Below, in pieces: positions 1-5,324 of a DNA stretch of 6,060 bases. The notes under the pieces were generated by a model. The model saw only the letters and a list, made by a program, of their open reading frames with translations, searched no databases and had not been told where the DNA came from. How positions within the stretch are numbered: position 1 is the first letter of the stretch; every line of letters begins with the position of its first letter. A program made the translations under genes and the position numbers. The DNA lies in assembly GCA_041749475.1 (NCBI GenBank), contig JBGTBD010000050.1:1-6060 (forward strand), given 5' to 3'. This stretch comes from JBGTBD01 sp041749475. Its GTDB lineage: Bacteria > Pseudomonadota > Alphaproteobacteria > Rickettsiales > UBA998.

Positions 1-2057
1 TCCTTATCAAACCCGGTGATCTCGAACAGGAAACGACCCCCGCCTCTGTCCTTCTCGCGAACCTCACCGTGACCGGGGCGACGGTGCAATACCTCCCCAA
101 ATATCCGCCCGTCAAAAACGTGGACGGCGAGATTGAAATCACCGCCCGCGGCCTTACCATTACCAGCGAAAAAGGTACGGCGATGACGGGCACGGTACTG
201 AAGAAAGCCCATCTCGCTATCGAAGATTTCTCCGCACCCGGCATCCCCATGAGCGCCATTCTCGACCTCACCACCCCGGCGAATGACGTTGCCACCTTCA
301 TCGGCCCCGACGTGCTCGACATCGCCAAATCCATGAAATTCAACCCTGCCACCATCACCGGCAATGCGGACGGTCATATCGAACTTTTCTTCCCGCTTTA
401 TTCGGATGAAGCGCCCGAGGGCAAGAAGGACATCGTCTACGACATCAAGGCCTCACTCACTGACGTAAGCCAGGACAAGGTGATGGGCAAATGGAACATC
501 TCCAAACTGAACGGCGACCTCGCACTTACCAACAAGGAACTCATCCTCACCTCAAAGACCGGACTGCAAGGCATCCCCGTCACGCTGAACGTCACCTCCG
601 CCGTCAGCGGGCCGGATAATACGTCCTACGAATTCGCCGCCATCATCCCCGCGCAGAAACTCAGCATGTTTAACTTTACCCCGCCGGATTTCCTGAAAGG
701 CGAACTGGACATCCACGCCAAAGTCACTGAGACCGCGAAAGAAAGCAAGACCGACGCGACTATCGACATCAAAAACGCCATACTCGATTTCGATGATATC
801 GGCCTCACCAAACCTGCCGGAAAACCCGGTACGCTGAAAGCGACCATCATTAGCGACGGCGTAAAGGAAGTCACCCCCTCCTTCGAGATCACCAGCGAGG
901 GCATCCACGTCAAAGGGTCGATGACAAAAGACAAAAAGACAGATGACATCATCACCCTCAACATCCCCACCCTGCAATACGGCAAAACGGATGTCGCCAT
1001 CGTCTATGAACCCAAAGGCGCACTGCAGGTGGCGAGCATCATCGGCAAGCGCCTCGACCTCGATACCGATGACACACCATCCTCCCGCACCGCCCCGGCA
1101 GACACCTCAAACCCCATCGACAAACTCAAGAATATCTCGGTGAAACTCGACGTGGGCGAACTCCATTTCAGCAAGACCGGACATCTCAGCAACGTGAAGC
1201 TCGATCTCCTCTGCGGCGCGGTGACCTGCTCTTCCGCGTCGCTTGATGCGACGACGCAGAACAACAAACCGTTCACCTTCCGCCTTACGACAATAGCTAA
1301 CGGCTCCCGCCAGACGACGATGTCCTCACCCGATGCAGGCGGCGTCCTAAAGGCGTTCGGCATCACCGACCATATGACGGGCGGAGAACTCACCTATCAG
1401 GCGACGTTCGACGATGCGCTCCCCAATCATCCGCAAAAAGGCGGGCTGCTCATCACCGATTTCACCATCGTCAACGGCCCCATCCTCACCCGCATCGTCT
1501 CGCTCGCCTCCATCACGGGCGTACTCGACCTTCTCTCCGGCAAAGGCCTCAGCTTCAAGAAGCTCTCCGGTGAGACCAGTTTCGACGGGGATACCGCCAA
1601 GGTCAGCAAAGGCAAGGCATACGGCTCCGCCCTCGGCATCACTTTCGCAGGTAACATCAAACCCTTTCAGAACACGTTGAACCTCAAAGGCACGGTCGTT
1701 CCCTCCTACACCGCAAATTCCATGCTCGGTGAAATTCCCATCCTCGGGAAACTGCTGGTCGGCGGCGAAGGCGAAGGCATCATCGCCGCGCGCTATTCGG
1801 TGAAAGGCAATGTCGATAAACCCGACGTCGGCGTCAACCCGCTCTCGCTCCTCACCCCCGGCTTCCTGCGCAATCTGTTCGATGTGTTCGATGCGCCGGA
1901 GGAAAAGGAGAAACCGAAACCCACCGCCGCCACACCTGCACCTTCCACCACCAGCGCCCCTGCCACATCCACCTCTCCTAACGCCGACCCCGTTCCGCGC
2001 ACATCCTTTCCCAGTTCGCGTTCGCCTAACCTGAACATACGCAACCGCAACCCATGA
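1..2057 (+). CDS. AsmA/YhdP-like envelope protein, C-terminal part (5' partial)
   Basis: The frame is open from base 3 to the TGA at 2055-2057 (684 codons visible). The first in-window start-like codon, GTG at 69, lies inside the conserved flow of the protein, so the true start is upstream of the window. Most of the product is repetitive beta-rich sequence of short alternating strands, as in AsmA/TamB/YhdP proteins. The last conserved block (about 1374-1890) fits the AsmA-like C-terminal domain: it contains ITDFTIVNGPILTRI, LGITFAGNI, VPSYTANSMLGEIPILGKLL, GGEGEGI and NPLSLLTPGFLRNLFDVF. A low-complexity Pro/Thr/Ala/Ser tail (about 1903-2055) follows. Known of the family: long periplasm-spanning proteins, usually anchored in the inner membrane, with enterobacterial members (YhdP, TamB, YdbH) implicated in phospholipid transport to the outer membrane. 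The N-terminal anchor is not in the window. The ATGA overlap with the next gene suggests translational coupling. Family assignment is firm; the specific role is inferred. Confidence 0.85.
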   Translation, partial: LIKPGDLEQETTPASVLLANLTVTGATVQYLPKYPPVKNVDGEIEITARGLTITSEKGTAMTGTVLKKAHLAIEDFSAPGIPMSAILDLTTPANDVATFIGPDVLDIAKSMKFNPATITGNADGHIELFFPLYSDEAPEGKKDIVYDIKASLTDVSQDKVMGKWNISKLNGDLALTNKELILTSKTGLQGIPVTLNVTSAVSGPDNTSYEFAAIIPAQKLSMFNFTPPDFLKGELDIHAKVTETAKESKTDATIDIKNAILDFDDIGLTKPAGKPGTLKATIISDGVKEVTPSFEITSEGIHVKGSMTKDKKTDDIITLNIPTLQYGKTDVAIVYEPKGALQVASIIGKRLDLDTDDTPSSRTAPADTSNPIDKLKNISVKLDVGELHFSKTGHLSNVKLDLLCGAVTCSSASLDATTQNNKPFTFRLTTIANGSRQTTMSSPDAGGVLKAFGITDHMTGGELTYQATFDDALPNHPQKGGLLITDFTIVNGPILTRIVSLASITGVLDLLSGKGLSFKKLSGETSFDGDTAKVSKGKAYGSALGITFAGNIKPFQNTLNLKGTVVPSYTANSMLGEIPILGKLLVGGEGEGIIAARYSVKGNVDKPDVGVNPLSLLTPGFLRNLFDVFDAPEEKEKPKPTAATPAPSTTSAPATSTSPNADPVPRTSFPSSRSPNLNIRNRNP

Positions 2058-2935
2058 TGATCCTGCCGACACAGAACTTCCTCGACGTACCTGCGATGAA
2101 CGGCGTCTGCGAGCATTTCCGCTTGAGCTATCTCGAATGGCCCGGCCCGGCGAAAGCGCCGCTGCTCTTCTGTGTGCACGGCCTCACCCGCAACGCCCAT
2201 GATTTCGCGATGCTCGCCTCCTCCCTTTCCCGCCACTACCGCGTTGTCGCGGTCGATATGCCGGGACGTGGCGACAGCCAGTGGCTGGAGGACAAGCACG
2301 GCTATTCCTACCCCACCTATATCCACGCCTGCGACTCTCTGCTCACCCATCTCGCCCCGCAAAAACTCTATTGGCTGGGTACGTCGATGGGTGGCATCAT
2401 CGCGATGGTCTTCTCCGCTCTCTACCCCAAGCGCATTGACGCACTCATCATGAACGACGTCGGCAAATTCATCCCCAAATCAGCCATGGCGCGCATCGCA
2501 TCCTACGCGGGCGTTCCACACGTATTCCCCACGCGCTGGGAAGCGGAAGATTTCCTGCGCGTCATCACCCAGCCTTTCGCAATTCCCGACGAGAGCAGCT
2601 TCCACTACATGGCGCAGCATTCGATTCTGGAGGTCAACAAGACCAGCTACATCCTCGCCTGCGACCCGGAGATACTCACGCCCTACCGCGAACAGACGGA
2701 TAATTTCTCGAACGTGACCGACATCGACTTGGGCGGCTACTGGCAAAGCGTCACCTGCCCCGTACTATTGTTACGCGGCGAAACATCAGACATCCTCCCC
2801 GAACAGACCGCCAAACAGATGATGCAGGAAAAACCCGTGACCTTCGTCGAATTCAAGAATGTAGGCCACGCCCCGGCGCTGATGGATGCGGAGCAGACTG
2901 ATACGGTGAAAAGGTGGCTGGCGTTGCAAGTATAA
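2054..2935 (+). CDS. alpha/beta hydrolase
   Basis: A 293-residue alpha/beta-hydrolase-fold enzyme, a normal length for the family and probably cytosolic since no signal peptide is seen. An oxyanion-hole HG is at residues 42-43 (VHGLTRNAHDF), and VVAVDMPGRGDS (64-75) is the typical strand-loop. The nucleophile elbow GTSMGG (109-114) places the catalytic Ser at 111. The likely acid is Asp246 (GETSDILPE) and the catalytic His is His272 (GHAPALMD). A helical cap of roughly residues 140-225 separates the elbow from the acid. The family covers esterases, lactonases, C-C hydrolases and others, so the substrate cannot be read from sequence. The start at 2054 makes an ATGA overlap with the upstream AsmA-like gene; a second ATG directly follows at 2057, and neither has a clear Shine-Dalgarno sequence, so translation is probably coupled. 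No obvious terminator follows the TAA at 2933-2935. Confidence 0.9.
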   Translation: MMILPTQNFLDVPAMNGVCEHFRLSYLEWPGPAKAPLLFCVHGLTRNAHDFAMLASSLSRHYRVVAVDMPGRGDSQWLEDKHGYSYPTYIHACDSLLTHLAPQKLYWLGTSMGGIIAMVFSALYPKRIDALIMNDVGKFIPKSAMARIASYAGVPHVFPTRWEAEDFLRVITQPFAIPDESSFHYMAQHSILEVNKTSYILACDPEILTPYREQTDNFSNVTDIDLGGYWQSVTCPVLLLRGETSDILPEQTAKQMMQEKPVTFVEFKNVGHAPALMDAEQTDTVKRWLALQV

Positions 2936-2947
2936 TCCCAATATCTT

Positions 2948-2976
2948 TTGCGCATTCTCCTGAATTTTGATATAAT
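2948..2976 (+). promoter_or_regulatory. sigma70-type extended -10 promoter for the 80-aa ORF
   Basis: TTGCGC at 2948-2953 (3 of 6 match to TTGACA) is followed by a 17-bp spacer and a perfect TATAAT at 2971-2976. The -10 is extended, with TG at 2968-2969 one base before it (TGATATAAT). The predicted start point is the A at 2983, only 3 nt before the ATG at 2986. Surrounding sequence is AT-rich compared with the flanking genes. The prediction is from sequence alone. Confidence 0.65.
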
Positions 2977-2985
2977 TAGGTCATC

Positions 2986-3228
2986 ATGGAGATCAAAAAT
3001 CGCAACCAAGGTGGCATCGGCGGGCTTTCACCCGCCCCGAAGCGCATTGCGGCACGCCCGCAGCGCCGTGAAACCGAGGAAGCCGACCCGCTCCTCCCCC
3101 CACAGACTCGCGGTTTCCGCACCATCCCGAACCTCGATGTACTTGAAAAACTCGTCGACCGCGCCGTTTCCGCCCTCCGTCAGGGTATTTTCTGGGATCG
3201 TGGCTCCATTTTGAATATTTTGGTGTAA
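2986..3228 (+). CDS. small basic protein of unknown function (80 aa)
   Basis: An 80-residue ORF with its own strong predicted promoter immediately upstream. I do not recognise the family. The N-terminal half (residues 1-44) is rich in Pro, Arg, Lys and Glu and looks disordered. The C-terminal half (about 45-80) looks like an ordered segment: IPNLDVLEKLVDRAVSALRQ reads as an amphipathic helix, followed by FWDRGSILNILV ending at the stop. No signal peptide or membrane segment is seen. An overlapping TTG-start reading in another frame (2948-3214) lacks this organised C-terminus and overlaps the promoter, so ATG 2986 is preferred. The only SD-like bases are AGG at 2978-2980, which would lie upstream of the predicted transcript start. 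The gene is probably real because of the promoter, GC-rich coding composition and ordered C-terminus, but function is unknown. Confidence 0.65.
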   Translation: MEIKNRNQGGIGGLSPAPKRIAARPQRRETEEADPLLPPQTRGFRTIPNLDVLEKLVDRAVSALRQGIFWDRGSILNILV

Positions 3229-3242
3229 CGCGACCGCTATTT

Positions 3243-3256
3243 CCGAAGTTATTCGG
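3243..3256. other. small hairpin downstream of the 80-aa ORF
   Basis: CCGAA at 3243-3247 and TTCGG at 3252-3256 form a 5-bp stem around a GTTA tetraloop, 14 bases after the stop codon. No run of T follows, so it is not a convincing intrinsic terminator, but it may protect or weakly terminate the short transcript. Confidence 0.3.
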
Positions 3257-3270
3257 CTCAGAATATGATT

Positions 3271-3332
3271 AATGTCACCCTGAACTTGTTTCAGGGTCCA
3301 TCTGGATGCTGAAACAAGTTCAGCATGACATT
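3271..3332. repeat. 62-bp palindromic intergenic repeat (REP-like)
   Basis: The left arm at 3271-3294 and the right arm at 3309-3332 are inverted copies matching at 22 of 24 positions, with a perfect 15-bp core (CTGAACTTGTTTCAG). The only mismatches are the CC at 3278-3279 against the CA at 3324-3325. The 14-bp loop can pair further (TCC at 3297-3299 with GGA at 3304-3306). From memory, the CTGAACTTGTTTCAG...CTGAAACAAGTTCAG motif is a repeated palindrome scattered between genes of many alphaproteobacteria; I cannot confirm its copy number here. No flanking direct duplication is visible. In RNA it would form a long stable hairpin between the 80-aa ORF and gcdH. It lacks a following T run, so terminator activity is uncertain. 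Confidence 0.85.
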
Positions 3333-3352
3333 GCCTATGAAATCCTTACAAT
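3325..3352 (+). promoter_or_regulatory. possible gcdH promoter partly within the palindromic repeat
   Basis: ATGACA at 3325-3330 (5 of 6 to TTGACA), a 16-bp spacer, and TACAAT at 3347-3352 (5 of 6 to TATAAT) would start transcription near 3359 and give a leader of about 28 nt for gcdH. The -35 hexamer lies inside the outer end of the repeat's right arm. No Shine-Dalgarno sequence lies in the leader (CAGCTACCCCCCATG). Sequence prediction only. Confidence 0.4.
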
Positions 3353-3386
3353 AACCCTGTAACCTGAAACCTGACAGCTACCCCCC

Positions 3387-4577
3387 ATGACCAAACCCGT
3401 ATTCAACTACGAAGACCCCCTGTTGCTGGAGGACGCGCTCACCGAAGAAGAGCGCCTCATCATGCACAGCGCGCGCGATTTCTGCCGTGGCACGCTCTTC
3501 CCCGGTATCACGGACGCCTTCCGCCATGAGAAATTCGACCGCGAATTGATGCGCGAGATGGGCAAAGTCGGCCTGCTCGGCTCCACCATCGAGGGCTATG
3601 GCTGCGCGGGCGTCTCCCACGTCGCCTACGGCCTCATCGCCCGCGAGATGGAATGGGTCGATTCCGGCTACCGCTCCGCCGTCTCCGTCCAATCGAGCCT
3701 CGTCATGCACCCCATCAACGCATTCGGCACAGCGGAGCAGAAGGAACGCTTCCTCCCCAAACTCGCCACGGGTGAATTCGTCGGCTGCTTCGGCCTCACC
3801 GAACCCGACCACGGCTCCGACCCCGGCGGGATGCTAACCAACGCCAAAAAGGTCGATGGCGGCTACATCCTCAACGGCTCGAAGACATGGATTACCAACT
3901 CCCCCATCGCCGACGTCGCCATCATCTGGGGCAAGGTCTACGGCCACAAGGACGTGGAAGACGGTACGATACGCGGCTTCATCGTGGAACGTGGCATGAA
4001 AGGCTTCGAAACCCCGAAGATAGAAGGCAAGATGTCGCTGCGCGCCTCCACCACGGGCATGATCATGCTATCGGACGTGATGGTTCCCGACGCCAATGCA
4101 CTGGACGTTTCCGGCCTCAAGGGCCCCTTCTCCTGCCTCAACAAAGCGCGTTACGGCATCGGCTGGGGCGCACTCGGCGCAGCGGAATTCTGCTATCAGG
4201 CCGCACGGGATTACACCCTCCAACGCCACCAATTCAAAAAACCGTTAGCCGCCAACCAACTCATCCAGAAAAAACTCGCCGACATGCTGACCGAGATCAC
4301 CCTCGGCCTCCACGTCTGCCTCCGCGTTGGCCGACTCATCGACGAAGGCAAACAGGTTCCAGAGATGATTTCCCTCATCAAACGCAACTCAGCCGGCAAA
4401 GCATTAGACATCGCGCGCGTATCCCGCGACATGCACGGCGGCAACGGCATCGTCGACGAATACCACGTCATCCGCCACGTCATGAACTTGGAGAGCGTCA
4501 ACACCTACGAAGGCACGCATGACATCCACGCCCTCATCATGGGCCGCGCGATTACCGGGCTGCAGGCGTTTTCATGA
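3387..4577 (+). CDS. gcdH: glutaryl-CoA dehydrogenase
   Basis: An FAD-dependent acyl-CoA dehydrogenase of 396 residues that oxidises and decarboxylates glutaryl-CoA to crotonyl-CoA, in lysine, hydroxylysine and tryptophan catabolism. Electrons go to electron-transfer flavoprotein. It follows human GCDH closely: YGCAGVSHVAYGL (71-83), DSGYRSAVSVQSSLVMHPI (92-110), GCFGLTEPDHGSDP (133-146), GSKTWITNSP (164-173), SLRASTTGMI (217-226), QLIQKKLADMLTEITLGLH (291-309) and VNTYEGTHDIHALIMGRAIT (371-390). The catalytic base is Glu375 in YEGTHD, and Arg96 in DSGYR matches the arginine that contacts the substrate carboxylate in this family, which separates GCDH from other acyl-CoA dehydrogenases. Domain order is the usual helical N-domain, beta middle domain and helical C-domain; the length is full for a bacterial protein without a transit peptide. 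The start at ATG 3387 lacks an SD. The stop overlaps the next gene by ATGA. Confidence 0.95.
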   Translation: MTKPVFNYEDPLLLEDALTEEERLIMHSARDFCRGTLFPGITDAFRHEKFDRELMREMGKVGLLGSTIEGYGCAGVSHVAYGLIAREMEWVDSGYRSAVSVQSSLVMHPINAFGTAEQKERFLPKLATGEFVGCFGLTEPDHGSDPGGMLTNAKKVDGGYILNGSKTWITNSPIADVAIIWGKVYGHKDVEDGTIRGFIVERGMKGFETPKIEGKMSLRASTTGMIMLSDVMVPDANALDVSGLKGPFSCLNKARYGIGWGALGAAEFCYQAARDYTLQRHQFKKPLAANQLIQKKLADMLTEITLGLHVCLRVGRLIDEGKQVPEMISLIKRNSAGKALDIARVSRDMHGGNGIVDEYHVIRHVMNLESVNTYEGTHDIHALIMGRAITGLQAFS

Positions 4578-5323
4578 AACCACCCATGCTTCAATTAATT
4601 TGGATTTTGGGGTTATTGCTTTTATGCCCGCAGGCCTTTGCTTATAGTTTTCATTTCGACACAAAGACATTTTCTACAGACTTCATGGATAAAAACACAA
4701 CATATGAGGATATTAAAAAACTTCCCATACCACGTAAAGACCAATGGTCTTATCGCTATTATTCCTGTGGTGTAAGTACCGTTTTATGGCCCGATTCATC
4801 CAATCAAGTCATGATTGAATGGAATCTTCCCAAAATGGCTGAATTTTGTCAGAAAAAACTCGATAACAATGAAGAGGATTTGCATACACTCCCATTGCGG
4901 ATTCCTGCCACGGCAAAAATTGAACATCTTGAATGGCGCTCGGAACTTACAGAGTGCGATGAGCCGGATAATTGCGAGATTTCCCATCTTTCGGATAACT
5001 GGCGAATTGATGGACTAAAGCTCGGTAATAGTCTTGAGGCCATCGCTCAAAAATATGGCGATGATATTTCCTTCTATCCATTTACTTCCGAAGAAGGAGG
5101 AGGAATATGCTGTGAAAAAGGCAAGTTCCCAAAAACATTAACGATTGAATTGATTGATCATGATAACATCGATAAACGGGATATATATTCTGATGTTGCT
5201 GGCTCACGCCTCCCTAAAAATATACAAACACTGAAATACAGTTCACTTCCCTCAAATATACAGAAAGAATTGTCTGTATATGCGTTTACTGTCTACATGC
5301 ACCCTCAGCCAAAATCAGACTGA
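4574..5323 (+). CDS. exported cysteine-containing protein of unknown function, AT-rich
   Basis: A 249-residue protein that I do not recognise. A Sec signal peptide is clear: a short basic start, a hydrophobic stretch (about residues 7-18), and a likely cut after AFA (residue 23). The cysteine at 18 lies inside the signal region and is not a lipobox. The mature part carries six cysteines (65, 92, 128, 134, 179, 180), compatible with three periplasmic disulfides. A segment IDGLKLGNSLEAIAQKYGDD (145-164) resembles the GLxLGxSxxxxxxxYG motif of assorted small periplasmic proteins, a weak hint only. Composition differs strongly from its neighbours: the row 4681-4740 has 19 of 60 G+C, against 39 of 60 in gcdH row 3901-3960. 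This suggests different ancestry. Even so, its ATG overlaps the gcdH stop (ATGA), with a weak AGG at 4564-4566, and its own TGA is 1 nt before the next ATG. Confidence 0.8.
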   Translation: MKPPMLQLIWILGLLLLCPQAFAYSFHFDTKTFSTDFMDKNTTYEDIKKLPIPRKDQWSYRYYSCGVSTVLWPDSSNQVMIEWNLPKMAEFCQKKLDNNEEDLHTLPLRIPATAKIEHLEWRSELTECDEPDNCEISHLSDNWRIDGLKLGNSLEAIAQKYGDDISFYPFTSEEGGGICCEKGKFPKTLTIELIDHDNIDKRDIYSDVAGSRLPKNIQTLKYSSLPSNIQKELSVYAFTVYMHPQPKSD

Positions 5324-5324
5324 C

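Noticed and set aside
1347..2362. Long minus-strand ORFs (1347-2072 and 1793-2362) opposite the AsmA-like gene and hydrolase
   Set aside because: They are Gly/Arg/Val-rich mirror readings of GC-rich coding DNA with no recognisable domains, while the + strand frames carry clear family motifs.
2931..2936. TATAAT overlapping the stop of the hydrolase as another -10
   Set aside because: At a 17-bp spacing the upstream hexamer (GAAAAG) is not -35-like, and the extended -10 at 2971 is far better.
3250..3278. Minus-strand promoter from the left arm of the palindrome (GTGACA on the reverse strand)
   Set aside because: At 16-18 bp spacing the reverse-strand sequence has no acceptable -10, and there is no minus-strand gene to serve.
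3887..4522. 211-codon + strand ORF inside gcdH
   Set aside because: It is rich in Arg, His and Pro with no domain, and is a shifted-frame shadow of the well-supported gcdH.
5091..5114. Perfect SD-like AGGAGG followed by ATG at 5106 inside the exported-protein gene
   Set aside because: The ATG is followed by one codon and then TGA (ATG CTG TGA), so no gene starts here; the purines encode Glu-Glu-Gly-Gly-Gly in the real frame.
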